Origin: Bacteroidaceae bacterium
Lineage (GTDB): Bacteria; Bacteroidota; Bacteroidia; Bacteroidales; Bacteroidaceae
Direction: 5' to 3'
NCBI GenBank assembly: GCA_017522785.1
Contig: JAFWYF010000040.1
Location: 1 to 45,329, forward strand
Length of the DNA stretch: 45,329 nucleotides
In this document: positions 1 through 8,247 of the stretch, one piece after another
Numbering within the stretch: position 1 is the stretch's first letter
Layout: every line of letters begins with the position of its first letter
Translations under genes and position numbers: made by a program
Notes under the pieces: model-generated
Databases searched by the model: none
Seen by the model: only the letters and a program-made list of their open reading frames with translations
Told to the model about the DNA's origin: nothing

Positions 1-343
1 GCGGTGCACCCTGCGATGATGTTATTGCGTGAATAGCGAGTTGTCCTCTCCCCAATGGTTGAACGATAAGTTGATTGAGACAAATTTTGCGCGACTGAGG
101 AATGTCGCTTGCGACTTGTGAACAAAGCGCAAAATGACTGTTTCAGTTCTGTGCCGGTTTTTTGTGCCCTTTTTTTGAAAAAAGGGCTATAGAAAGCAAA
201 AAGTACAAAGAAAGAATAGCTCGTGGGGCACCGAGAATTATAAACAAAGAACTGCACATTCTTAATATAGAATTTTAATAAAAGATATTGTAGGAAAGTT
301 CAACACCACTTTAAAACAAAACACCCCTTACCATAATACAATA
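1..343. other. Non-coding left edge with hairpins and a dispersed repeat
   Basis: No convincing gene is visible here. Two things are. First, a nested inverted repeat: attttgcgc at 84-92 pairs with gcgcaaaat at 127-135, and between them gtcgc/gcgac (104-108 and 111-115) form a second stem with a TT loop. Second, at 151-255 lies a copy of a repeat that recurs at 5149-5254 and, inverted and diverged, at 4838-4935. The sequence before position 80 could be the tail of an unseen neighbour, but no reading frame supports this. Confidence 0.6.
151..255 (+). repeat. Dispersed ~105-bp repeat, copy A
   Basis: This copy matches 5149-5254 at all but about ten positions by eye, in the same orientation. It begins gtgccggttttttgtgcc and ends caaagaactgc. 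Inside is a hairpin with gccctttttt and aaaaaagggc arms (about 166-187). The element contains no open frame of its own. Copies A and B are direct repeats around the 1298-aa gene and its flanks. Confidence 0.75.
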
Positions 344-373
344 AAAAAACGACGGCCGGAGCCGTCGTTTTTT
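344..373 (-). terminator. Rho-independent terminator of the 1298-aa gene
   Basis: A 13-bp perfect stem (344-356 and 361-373) closes on a cgga loop. Read on the minus strand it is a GC-rich hairpin followed by a T run. It sits about 20 bases after the stop codon at 393. Confidence 0.85.
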
Positions 374-392
374 ATTGATATTTATCGATTAA

Positions 393-3300
393 TTACTTAA
401 CCAATATCTTTTTAGTCTCAACTACGCCGTTAACGTAAACCATCTTAACGATGTTGATACCCTTAACAGGAGTAGAAGAAGCCGCACCACCTACAGTGTA
501 GTATGTTACTGAAAGGAGTTCATCACCCTCGGCGAACAAGTCGTCGATGTCTGAAAGAACATCATAGTTAGCATCTACAATGTACCACTGTGAAGCAAGA
601 GGTTCGTTGTACCAGTAAACAAGGCTGCTACCTTTACCTGCACCGTCTCTGTGTCCATCGGTGTGCAATGAGCTACCGAGTAGACCAACAGGTGAAAGGT
701 TGAATGTAGATCTACCTGTTACATTCTTAACAACATATACCTGTGCATCCTCTTTATCTGCAGAAACAACCTCATTAGAGTTAGCAATGTTGCCATTTGC
801 GTTAGCACCTACACCGATATAAGCACCTGTTACCTTGTGCTTGATGATGTAAGCAGCAGCTTTCTCTTCGTCGGTAAGATCTTTAACAGCCTCTGATGTA
901 GCCTCTACAGCCTCGAGAGTCCAAACGAATTCATCTGCAGCCTTAGCACCTGTGATAGCCTTCCATTTGAGATTTACATTTTCATTCTTAGTTTCGGCAT
1001 AGATACCCATCTCGTTACCTTGACTCTCATAGTATTTATCGAGACCGGAGATGAGCACATACTCTTTACCTGCCTCAACAGGAGCTTGTTTAACAGACTT
1101 AACAACTGCTATCATATCATTAACAGCATCTACTGATGCAGCGTTCTTAGCATCGCCAACAAGGGTCTCATCCTCAACTATATTGAGAGCAGCCTCAATA
1201 GCATCAGCTAGATTTGTAGAATCTTCTTTACTTACATAACCGGGGTGAGTACCAACGCGATAGCCATACTCGCTGTAAGATTCGGCAAGACCTTGGAGCA
1301 AGTAGTAGTCGGGAGTATCCATTGTTAACTTGTAAATCTTCCACTGACCCTCACCATTCTTCTTGTTGAAGTGGAGTGAGTCGCCCCATGCATCCTCTTC
1401 AGCATCGGTAACCTCGATATCTTTACCTGCGAAGTTCTTACCTACACCGGGGAGATAGCTTTGTGTTGCACGTGTTGCAAGACCGCCATCCCAGTCCATG
1501 TAAACTACATAAGGAGTAGCAACTTCTTCTTCAAGTGAATCAGTCCCGTTTACATAGAGAATATTTTTCTTGAGTTCTTTGTGCTCCTCGTATATTGCAA
1601 AGGTATTTACCATATCCTTGTCGCCAGTGAGAGGTACAATGCTCAACTGAGCAGCCTTGTCAGCGTCAGCTGTTGAAGAAGCCATAGCACCACCTGCAGT
1701 AGCTACAGAAGGCCAGTATTTACCTGTTGCAAGGCTCTGGATAGTGTACTTGTCGCCACTCTTCTTGATGCGGAATGCAACTTTCTCGCGAACAACAGAT
1801 TTGTGGAACCAGCGAGTATCGGTGTAGTAGTGAGCTACGCCCTTAACATCGCCCTCGTCGTTCTGACCGTAAACAGGGTGAGTGTTGAGCAATCCCTGGA
1901 GTACATACAAGCCATCTTCTGTAATTTGGCTGAGGTCTGTTACCTGCTCGCCAAGAGTAGCATTGTAGATGTTCTCTGTAAATACCATTGGGTCGTATTG
2001 CTCACCAACAGGTGTAAGAGCGATAGAGTCGGGGAAGAGTGAAAGTGTACCACCATTTGTAGCAAGGTCGCGGCTGATGAACTCAATAGAGAATGCTTTC
2101 ATTGCGCTGGGGAATGTGATATCGATCCAGATATACTCGCTTACAGAACCGCTCCATGGAGAGTGGAAGTAAGACTGTGCACCCGACCAGTCGCCGTCGC
2201 AAAGACGAGCAACACCACATTCAAAGCCTTCATTATCTGCAACTGCACTTGCTGCGAAATTGCTTGCGCTAAGTTCAACCTCCGAACCATCGGCATCGTA
2301 AACTTTCATTTGGCCAAGAGCAACCATAGGATAGTCGCCAAGCTTACCGTGGTTAGAAGAGTTACCGGGGATGTTACGCAACACTGTTACACGAATACCC
2401 TCAACAGCATCTTTAAGATAGAGAGATGTACGTGTCTTTTGGTTCTTGTGGCCATCGCCGTTGTCGTCGGCATTGTCATCGTTATCGGGAGCATCGGCAA
2501 GATTTACCATCTGACCTGCGGGCAATACTCTTGTTACAAACAAGTCATCGTATGTTTCGGGGAAACGCCATGCCCAGAATGCCTCAAATGCAGCATAGAT
2601 TGTTGCAATGTGGCTTACTGCTGTAGCAGGAGTACCAACAACAACAGGACTCATCAAGTTACCTGTGCAAAGCTCACTAGCCAATCTCTTAGCATCTGAA
2701 TTCAATTGTAGCAAATCTGCTTTTGCACCACTGGGATATTTACCAGCTTCCATGCTTGTAGTCCACTCATATTTAGCCTCATTAGCCTCTAGAGCAGCGA
2801 ACTGAAGGATGTAGTAACCATATTTAACAGACTCAGTCTCCAAAGTCTCTTTTGCGGCACGAATTGCAGCTGCATCCTGTGATTTAGCATCAACAAGAGC
2901 CTGAGCTGCTTCCAATGCAGTGGGGAATGCAGTCAAATCTATTCTTTGAGCTTGTGTAGAATTGTTTGTAAATACAAATTGATATTTCTCATCGGTCAAA
3001 GGCTGTACCTGTTTTACAACTGTCTCGAGTTGCTCACGCTCAACATCTGCTACAGTTTTAACCTCTAATACCTCTTTAACACCTTCTGCTTTAACAATCT
3101 TAACTTTAAAGTCTACAGGAAGACCGAATGAACCACCGGTGTAATCGCCTGTACCATCGAGAGGCTGTGCATCGAGACGCTCAAACTCATCTTTGGGGAA
3201 GATTTTCATACCTCCACGCATCTCAAGACCAACCCATACCTCTACGTTCTTATCATCTTCAACGATAACATTATCCTTGTAATACTCGTCCAATACATAA

Positions 3301-4289
3301 GAGATATAGAACTCGCCATTACCGGCATCGGTAAGTTTCATAGGCTGTGCAACGCGTACTTCGTTGTATGCATATTGCCAACCGTTCACACCGTTATATC
3401 CATTATTCCAACGACCAGCATCACCAAAATAGGTACCCATGATAGGTTGGTAGATGATGTACTCGTTCTCGTTCTCGGTAGGAATGAACTGAGTCAAAGA
3501 CTTAACTGTAACATCAGCAGGCTTCTCATAGCCCTCTTTTGTATTACTAGCCAATGCAACATACAAATCACTTGCAGGACCTGTGTACTCATTCAGAGCA
3601 GCAGCCATTGCATCGTATTTCAAAAGATATGCACCGTCGGCCTTAATGTCTGCAAGGCTTGTTACCTGCTCACCTACTGAGAAGTCGTATGAACCTGTTA
3701 CCTCCAACATTACGTCGATAATAACACCACCATTATCCATAAAAGCCTCTGTTGAACCTGTTGGGTCGATAGAGTTCCAATCGAGCATATAACGCATGCG
3801 ATAGGTACCGGGAGTAGTAGGAGTTACAAACGAAGGAAGTACGTGTGTGCTCCTGTTATCAGACGTACCTTTACTGTTGAACCATGTAGACTCATTGGGA
3901 CTTGCATTAGAGTAACTTACCAAGTCGCCTGTAGGAGTGAAACCATCATCTGCAACACCAGAAGTGAATGCGTTATCACCATCAGCATCGATGAAAAGAT
4001 AACCGTGCATCCAAGAACCACCGTAAGTAACATCCATAGTTACTGTTTCGCCTGCAGCGGCTTTCATCTTTGCTGTTTGAGTGAGGTCGGCATAGGCCAT
4101 ACCATACTCTTCTGCTGTCAAATTCACTGTGTTACCAGGATATGACGCATAAATTGAATTGAGTTTAAGGGCTGTAACATTACGGTCAGCACGGGTCTTT
4201 TTACCAGTGTTGACTACATCATAACCCTCTGCCCATGCTGCTGTAGTGAAAACTAAAGACAGCAAGAAGAAAAATAGATTTTTTCTCAT
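393..4289 (-). CDS. Large secreted multidomain surface protein with T9SS-like C-terminus
   Basis: A 1298-aa exported protein of unknown substrate. Residues 1-20 form a signal peptide ending AWA. Residues about 60-200 resemble a GEVED-type beta domain (an FIDADGD loop and a later GTYRMRYM strand). A module starting GEQVTSLADIKADGAYLL (about 205) recurs as GEQVTDLSQITEDGLYVL (about 782). An Asp/Asn-rich stretch near 605 looks calcium-binding, and about 630-740 looks like a discoidin/F5-8C domain (LCDGDWSG, YIWIDITF). Stretches near 830-900 and 1130-1230 resemble beta-trefoil lectin repeats. The last ~25 residues (GINIVKM then KKILVK) resemble a short type IX sorting tail. Adhesin or glycan-binding protein is the best inference; no catalytic motif was seen. 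It stands alone, has a strong terminator, and is flanked by repeats. Confidence 0.8.
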   Translation of the reverse strand: MRKNLFFFLLSLVFTTAAWAEGYDVVNTGKKTRADRNVTALKLNSIYASYPGNTVNLTAEEYGMAYADLTQTAKMKAAAGETVTMDVTYGGSWMHGYLFIDADGDNAFTSGVADDGFTPTGDLVSYSNASPNESTWFNSKGTSDNRSTHVLPSFVTPTTPGTYRMRYMLDWNSIDPTGSTEAFMDNGGVIIDVMLEVTGSYDFSVGEQVTSLADIKADGAYLLKYDAMAAALNEYTGPASDLYVALASNTKEGYEKPADVTVKSLTQFIPTENENEYIIYQPIMGTYFGDAGRWNNGYNGVNGWQYAYNEVRVAQPMKLTDAGNGEFYISYVLDEYYKDNVIVEDDKNVEVWVGLEMRGGMKIFPKDEFERLDAQPLDGTGDYTGGSFGLPVDFKVKIVKAEGVKEVLEVKTVADVEREQLETVVKQVQPLTDEKYQFVFTNNSTQAQRIDLTAFPTALEAAQALVDAKSQDAAAIRAAKETLETESVKYGYYILQFAALEANEAKYEWTTSMEAGKYPSGAKADLLQLNSDAKRLASELCTGNLMSPVVVGTPATAVSHIATIYAAFEAFWAWRFPETYDDLFVTRVLPAGQMVNLADAPDNDDNADDNGDGHKNQKTRTSLYLKDAVEGIRVTVLRNIPGNSSNHGKLGDYPMVALGQMKVYDADGSEVELSASNFAASAVADNEGFECGVARLCDGDWSGAQSYFHSPWSGSVSEYIWIDITFPSAMKAFSIEFISRDLATNGGTLSLFPDSIALTPVGEQYDPMVFTENIYNATLGEQVTDLSQITEDGLYVLQGLLNTHPVYGQNDEGDVKGVAHYYTDTRWFHKSVVREKVAFRIKKSGDKYTIQSLATGKYWPSVATAGGAMASSTADADKAAQLSIVPLTGDKDMVNTFAIYEEHKELKKNILYVNGTDSLEEEVATPYVVYMDWDGGLATRATQSYLPGVGKNFAGKDIEVTDAEEDAWGDSLHFNKKNGEGQWKIYKLTMDTPDYYLLQGLAESYSEYGYRVGTHPGYVSKEDSTNLADAIEAALNIVEDETLVGDAKNAASVDAVNDMIAVVKSVKQAPVEAGKEYVLISGLDKYYESQGNEMGIYAETKNENVNLKWKAITGAKAADEFVWTLEAVEATSEAVKDLTDEEKAAAYIIKHKVTGAYIGVGANANGNIANSNEVVSADKEDAQVYVVKNVTGRSTFNLSPVGLLGSSLHTDGHRDGAGKGSSLVYWYNEPLASQWYIVDANYDVLSDIDDLFAEGDELLSVTYYTVGGAASSTPVKGINIVKMVYVNGVVETKKILVK

Positions 4290-4520
4290 AACAATTGATT
4301 TAGGTTAATAAATTAAATATAGTTATTATCTCTCGTTTTTATTTTCCTTATTTATATAGTGCATTTAAGTACCTTGTTACTACCATTTACCCTTGGTACC
4401 TAAAATGTCCAATATGTTTTATCGTGCAAATATTAGATTTTTTTTTCTATTCTCAAAAAAATAATTAAGTTTTATTTCTTTATATAAAAAAATTTACACA
4501 AACCATTGTTATTTGTAAAC

Positions 4521-4833
4521 AAATATAGCAACAAACGAGCTAAATACATAAAGCTTGCTTTAATGTATTTTACCGAGAGTGCAGTATATATTCGCGGTTT
4601 ACCGCAAATACATAAAGAAACGAGCGAGAAATATGAAGTTTACTTCAATATTTTTCAAAGCGAGTGCAGTATATATTCGAGGTTTACCTCAAATATAGCA
4701 ACAAACGAGCTAAATACATAAAGCTTGCTTTAATGTATTTTACTGCGACGACGCGAAAATAGCGTCGTTTGCGACAACTGAAGCTTTAGCTTCACAAAGG
4801 AGTATTGAACTCTGCGTATTGTCAATGAACTTC
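4521..4833. repeat. Array of small hairpins with variable stems and conserved loops
   Basis: At least seven stem-loops lie in tandem. A 50-bp unit (4521-4572) is repeated exactly at 4691-4742; each contains a 13-bp stem (aaatacat/atgtattt plus aaagc/gcttt). Between them gcgg-TTTA-ccgc (4594-4605), gaag-TTTA-cttc (4635-4646) and gagg-TTTA-cctc (4679-4690) keep the loop but change both stem arms together. Further hairpins are cgacgc/gcgtcg (4749-4767), gaagc-TTTA-gcttc (4780-4793) and gagt/actc (4800-4812). The flanking text gagtgcagtatatattcg is shared by two units. Confidence 0.8.
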
Positions 4834-4837
4834 AATT

Positions 4838-4935
4838 AGTTCTCTCTTTTAAAGCCTCGGAATTCAAAGAGTTGTTCTTTCTCTAAACCATTTCTCTTTT
4901 GTTTTTCCTTTTTTAAAAAAAGGAAACGAAAAACT
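4838..4935 (-). repeat. Dispersed repeat, diverged inverted copy C
   Basis: Read on the minus strand this is a weaker relative of copies A and B. Shared landmarks (plus-strand reading): agttct, then cctcgg at 4855-4860, exactly 14 bases to ttctttct at 4875-4882, then about 24 bases to a T-run/A-run hairpin around 4905-4925. The same landmarks have spacings of 14 and about 22 in the reverse complement of copy A. The match is by landmark rather than by continuous identity. Confidence 0.55.
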
Positions 4936-4936
4936 C

Positions 4937-5095
4937 TGCGCATGGGCGTTTTCTTAACGAAAAATGTAGCTATTTTTTGGAGGCTCCGGAAGCATGCGCT
5001 ATTGCGTTGTAGAAAAGATAACGGCATAGCGCATTATGTCCTCGCTTTTTCTCCAAAAAAATGAACGCTACATTTTCCTAAAAACTTAATGCGCA
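4937..5095. repeat. 159-bp imperfect palindrome
   Basis: The two ends carry tgcgcat (4937-4943) and atgcgca (5089-5095). Inside, aaaatgtagc (4961-4970) faces gctacatttt (5067-5076), a T-run ending ggag (4972-4982) faces ctccaaaaaaa (5051-5061), and the core atgcgctattgc (4994-5005) faces gcatagcgcat (5024-5034). The pairing extends almost end to end with small bulges, so it could fold as one long hairpin in RNA or a cruciform in DNA. It resembles a MITE in size and symmetry, but no transposase or clear target duplication was seen. Confidence 0.65.
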
Positions 5096-5148
5096 CCACG
5101 AACAAGGCAAACACCAGCAGAAGTAATTTAAAAGATACGGCACTGTCT

Positions 5149-5254
5149 GTGCCGGTTTTTTGTGCCTTTTTTTTGAAAAAAGGGCTATTAAAAAGTAAAA
5201 GGCACAAAGAAAGAAAGGCTCGTGGGACACCGAGGAATTAAAGCAAAGAACTGC
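5149..5254 (+). repeat. Dispersed ~105-bp repeat, copy B
   Basis: Close match of copy A at 151-255, same orientation, from gtgccggttttttgtgcc to caaagaactgc. The stretch ctcgtgggacaccgagg (5219-5235) can itself fold (ctcg/cgag, gtg/cac). It lies immediately after the 159-bp palindrome and ends 90 bases from the MCE gene stop. Confidence 0.75.
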
Positions 5255-5343
5255 TAAAATATCGCCCAATCATTACAAGTTCCGCCCCATTAACACAAAC
5301 CAAAGAAGAGGAGGAGTAAGCAAACAAGAAGTAAATGTAAATA

Positions 5344-6246
5344 TTATTTATCCTTTCTACCAAAGATAGAAAAATGAACATATCTCTTTGGATTCTCACG
5401 TAAATTCTCGAGAAGAGAGATAGCCTCATCACATGTTCTATTCAAATTATTATACAGAGTGGTATCCTTTAGCAACATACCCATAGTACCCTGCTCTTTA
5501 TCGAGAGCAACAGTAATACGATGCACATTCACCAACGTGCTATCCAATGTGTCAAACATTTTCCCATAATCAACCTCACTAAGTTGCGAACTCATAGCCA
5601 GCACATCATCTTCTATTTGCAACATGCGCTCGGTGATTTGAGGAACATCGTTCTTGAGCAACTGGTTAAGTTCTTTTGTTGTGGTATTTAGTTCGGCCGA
5701 CAGCTTTTCGACATTCTCGACAGTAGAGACAATGGCTGGGTTCGACAACAGACGGTTTGTGGCAACCAGAATGGAATCGAGCTTAGGCAACATTTTTGTG
5801 AATGAGGGAATAATTTTCTCATCGGCTTCGCCGGCAATACCTTTATCCATGAAACCTTTTATTGTGTCGCCGGGTTGGCAGAACTCATTGCTATCGGAGA
5901 ATATTATACCTATTTCGGCACTGCCGAGCATGTGAGTGGAGATTTTTGCTGTACTGCCAACAGGTATTCTGAGGCGTTTGTCGATAGACATCTCAACTAT
6001 TATTTTATTCACATTGTTATAGTCGTAGTCTATATTACGCACATTACCTGCCTTGTAGCCGTTGAGATAGATGGGGCTGGAATTTACCAACTGACTGACA
6101 TCGTTGAATTGCGCATAGTAGATGTTATCGTTGCGAAAAAGATTAACTCCTTTGAAGAAATTTATCAAAAGGTATATTATTAACAGTGCAAAAATTCCTA
6201 TTACACCAACGATTAACTCTTTCTTTATTATCTTGTTTTTTGCCAT
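5344..6246 (-). CDS. MCE/MlaD family lipid-transport protein
   Basis: A 300-aa protein anchored by one N-terminal transmembrane helix (about residues 11-30) after a short basic cytoplasmic tail. Residues about 38-120 form the MCE domain (ISTHMLGSAEIGI near its end). The rest is mostly helical and likely a coiled coil ending FSIFGRKDK. MCE proteins of the Mla type bind and shuttle phospholipids between the inner and outer membranes as multimers, usually with an MlaE permease and MlaF ATPase. Neither partner is in the window. The upstream gene on the same strand is a GHL10-type hydrolase, 115 bases away, with a good -7 box in the gap, so this gene probably has its own promoter. Confidence 0.85.
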   Translation of the reverse strand: MAKNKIIKKELIVGVIGIFALLIIYLLINFFKGVNLFRNDNIYYAQFNDVSQLVNSSPIYLNGYKAGNVRNIDYDYNNVNKIIVEMSIDKRLRIPVGSTAKISTHMLGSAEIGIIFSDSNEFCQPGDTIKGFMDKGIAGEADEKIIPSFTKMLPKLDSILVATNRLLSNPAIVSTVENVEKLSAELNTTTKELNQLLKNDVPQITERMLQIEDDVLAMSSQLSEVDYGKMFDTLDSTLVNVHRITVALDKEQGTMGMLLKDTTLYNNLNRTCDEAISLLENLRENPKRYVHFSIFGRKDK

Positions 6247-6274
6247 CTTCTATTCATTTTCGGTTTTATGCCTG

Positions 6275-6282
6275 CAAAAGTA
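6275..6282 (-). promoter_or_regulatory. -7 box of the MCE gene promoter
   Basis: TACTTTTG on the minus strand matches the Bacteroidota -7 consensus TAnnTTTG exactly. It lies about 29 bases upstream of the start codon. No good TTTG is seen 19-21 bp further upstream, so the call rests on the -7 box alone. Confidence 0.45.
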
Positions 6283-6361
6283 GTGTATTTTTTCCAATTG
6301 ACGTCAGAGGCTATTAAAATTTAAACAACTTCTTAAATTTTATTAAGTAATTATTATGTTA

Positions 6362-8038
6362 TCACTTGGTAAATGGGATGCGTTTGAGCACCACACCTTT
6401 ACTATTTACAACCTCGAGCATATAGACACCGGGAGGAATGCCACGCACACCTACACGTGTGCTGTATGGGCCTTCGTAGAGCTTTGCGCCCTCTACCCCA
6501 CGCAACACCACACGTGCATCCCACGCTTGTGCCGCAGGCAGATGTATCTCCTCGCGATAGAACTGCTGTTCGGCACCCTTCTCGCTCCAAAAAGCAGGAG
6601 CACCCTCTACGCCATAGGCATTTACAGGAACGACAGCCCAATGCATAGTGTTGAGCGTTGAGCCAACCCATTCGAATGAGGCGTCGGGAAGAGAATGAGC
6701 CATAAGATTCTGCACATTAGATATGTCCACCGGTGCCGTTTGCGATGCATATACATTATACTTTACAGCCGGCATGCCCTGCACTGCGACTTTTTGCCAC
6801 GAGAGACGCAGAGTGTCGCCCACGCGACTACCGTAGAAGCCCTGTACCATTGGCGGAGCCGGTTCGGCAACCCACGACATAGGTGGGACAAGAGCCGGCC
6901 ATTTATAGATTTTTTTATAGCTGTCGGATGCACCCTTTATGTTATCGAGCAGATGACGTGTGCGAAACAGCGCAGTACCCAAGGCACCGGCAGTGCGTGT
7001 AGTGTTTAGCTGGCGCTCTATCTCTATTATTTCCCAGTTGCCCTCGGAAGGCAACAGGCGATAGACGCCCACTCCCGGCACCAGATGGCGCGAGGCTATG
7101 TTCTCTTGCCAATCGCGGACAAACGGGTAGAAATGGTTGTCGGGGAAATAGAGCATGGGGAAAAGAATATCCATTATGCCCTCTTTCACCCACTGTTGCG
7201 CATCTTGATAGACGGTATTACGCGCATTCCAGCCATAGGAGGAGTAGGCAGTGAGGTCGTCATGTTTACCCAGTGGTGCACAACTGACACGTACCCAAGG
7301 TTTTAGCCTTTTCACCTGCGAGTATATGTCGCGTACTATTCGTGTTATATTTGCTCTGCGCCAATCGTCGAGTGTTGCTCCACCGCCATAGCGATAGAAG
7401 AGTTGTGAGTCGGAATAGCCCGACGGGCGGTCGGGATAGCGTATATAGTCGAGATGAATACCATCGACATTGTAGTTGCCAACTATTTCGGCAACCAGAT
7501 TACAGAGATACTCCGATGTTGCAGGCTCGCCCGGCTCCATATACCACTGTCCTTTATGATGACGACATAGCTTAGGATTTTTATAGCGGAGAGAGAGGCG
7601 TCCCAATTTACGCAGATGTTCGACCTTGCCAAGAGGCAACGTTACCAGCCATGCATGAAGCTGCATGCCACGTTTGTGGCATTCCTCTACTGCAAATGCC
7701 AAAGGGTCGTAACCGGGATTTTTACCTACCACACCTGTGAGCACATCGGTAAAAGGCTCATACTGCGAAGGGTAGATAACATCGCCACGCAAGCGCGTTT
7801 GCAACAGCACTGTATTCACATTCAGAGCATGCAGGGAGTCGAGCAAAGAACATAGCTCTTTTTTTTGCACATCGATGTCTCTTGGCGATGACACCCGAGT
7901 CTTTGGCCAATCGAGATTTTCTATTGTTGTGAGCCAAACAGCGCGGTATTCATATTTTGGGAATGAGGCTGTTTGTGCAACAATAAAAAGAGAAATATGT
8001 AAGAAAAGTACTAATATTATATATTTTATGTGTCCCAT
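6362..8038 (-). CDS. Secreted GHL10 (DUF187) family glycoside hydrolase
   Basis: A 558-aa protein with a signal peptide (residues 1-21, ending IVAQ). Residues about 27-360 form the GHL10 TIM barrel: YRAVWLTTIENLDWP at its start and DGIHLDYIRYPDRPSGYSD near 190-208. Relatives such as B. subtilis YngK are suspected to act on cell-wall or other polysaccharides; the substrate here is unknown. Residues about 395-490 look like a fibronectin type III module (LRLSWQKV, KYNVYAS). The final 60 residues (GVRGIPPGVYMLEVVNSKG then LKRIPFTK) fit a type IX sorting domain, so surface display or secretion is likely. It is divergent from PFOR and upstream of the MCE gene on the same strand. Confidence 0.85.
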   Translation of the reverse strand: MGHIKYIILVLFLHISLFIVAQTASFPKYEYRAVWLTTIENLDWPKTRVSSPRDIDVQKKELCSLLDSLHALNVNTVLLQTRLRGDVIYPSQYEPFTDVLTGVVGKNPGYDPLAFAVEECHKRGMQLHAWLVTLPLGKVEHLRKLGRLSLRYKNPKLCRHHKGQWYMEPGEPATSEYLCNLVAEIVGNYNVDGIHLDYIRYPDRPSGYSDSQLFYRYGGGATLDDWRRANITRIVRDIYSQVKRLKPWVRVSCAPLGKHDDLTAYSSYGWNARNTVYQDAQQWVKEGIMDILFPMLYFPDNHFYPFVRDWQENIASRHLVPGVGVYRLLPSEGNWEIIEIERQLNTTRTAGALGTALFRTRHLLDNIKGASDSYKKIYKWPALVPPMSWVAEPAPPMVQGFYGSRVGDTLRLSWQKVAVQGMPAVKYNVYASQTAPVDISNVQNLMAHSLPDASFEWVGSTLNTMHWAVVPVNAYGVEGAPAFWSEKGAEQQFYREEIHLPAAQAWDARVVLRGVEGAKLYEGPYSTRVGVRGIPPGVYMLEVVNSKGVVLKRIPFTK

Positions 8039-8053
8039 GAGAAAAAAATATCA

Positions 8054-8061
8054 CAAAAGTA
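8054..8061 (-). promoter_or_regulatory. Candidate -7 box of the GHL10 gene
   Basis: TACTTTTG on the minus strand matches TAnnTTTG. It would give a leader of only about ten bases. An identical box lies further upstream at 8173-8180 on the same strand and would give a leader of about 130 bases; the sequence does not decide between them. Confidence 0.35.
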
Positions 8062-8105
8062 ATCTTTTTCGCACACATTTATGTTCATCGTATTCATTTA
8101 TTTTG

Positions 8106-8113
8106 TAATTTTG
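8106..8113 (+). promoter_or_regulatory. Candidate -7 box of the PFOR gene
   Basis: TAATTTTG matches TAnnTTTG. The expected -33 region (about 8083-8086) reads GTTC, a poor match. Use of this box would leave a leader of about 130 bases before the PFOR start at 8248. Confidence 0.35.
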
Positions 8114-8247
8114 TACGTTTTTTCGAGCGCGATAGAAAAAGAGCAAAAAACAGATATAAAAGTTTTTACGCACAAAAGTAGTCAAATGTCGCGCAAAGCA
8201 GTATATATCAAAGAAATATTACGTTTTTTATAAAAAAATATTGCATT

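Larger units (their letters stand above)
4290..5343. other. 1-kb repeat-rich intergenic region
   Basis: About 1050 bases without a credible gene. In order: an AT-rich stretch upstream of the 1298-aa gene (4290-4520), an array of short hairpins (4521-4833), an inverted diverged copy of the dispersed repeat (4838-4935), a 159-bp imperfect palindrome (4937-5095), a direct copy of the dispersed repeat (5149-5254) and about 90 featureless bases before the MCE gene stop. Short frames across it are made of repeat sequence and are treated as spurious. Confidence 0.75.

Noticed and set aside
2163-2699. 178-codon frame opposite the 1298-aa gene
   Set aside because: Low-complexity Cys/Ile-rich translation, no motif; the minus-strand gene explains the region.
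4519-4742. CRISPR-like repeat array
   Set aside because: Only one unit repeats exactly, spacing is irregular, intervening sequence is itself hairpin-forming, and no cas gene is present.
4506-5432. Several 60-75 codon open frames in the repeat region
   Set aside because: They are built from repeat and hairpin sequence, lack recognisable domains, and run on both strands over the same bases.
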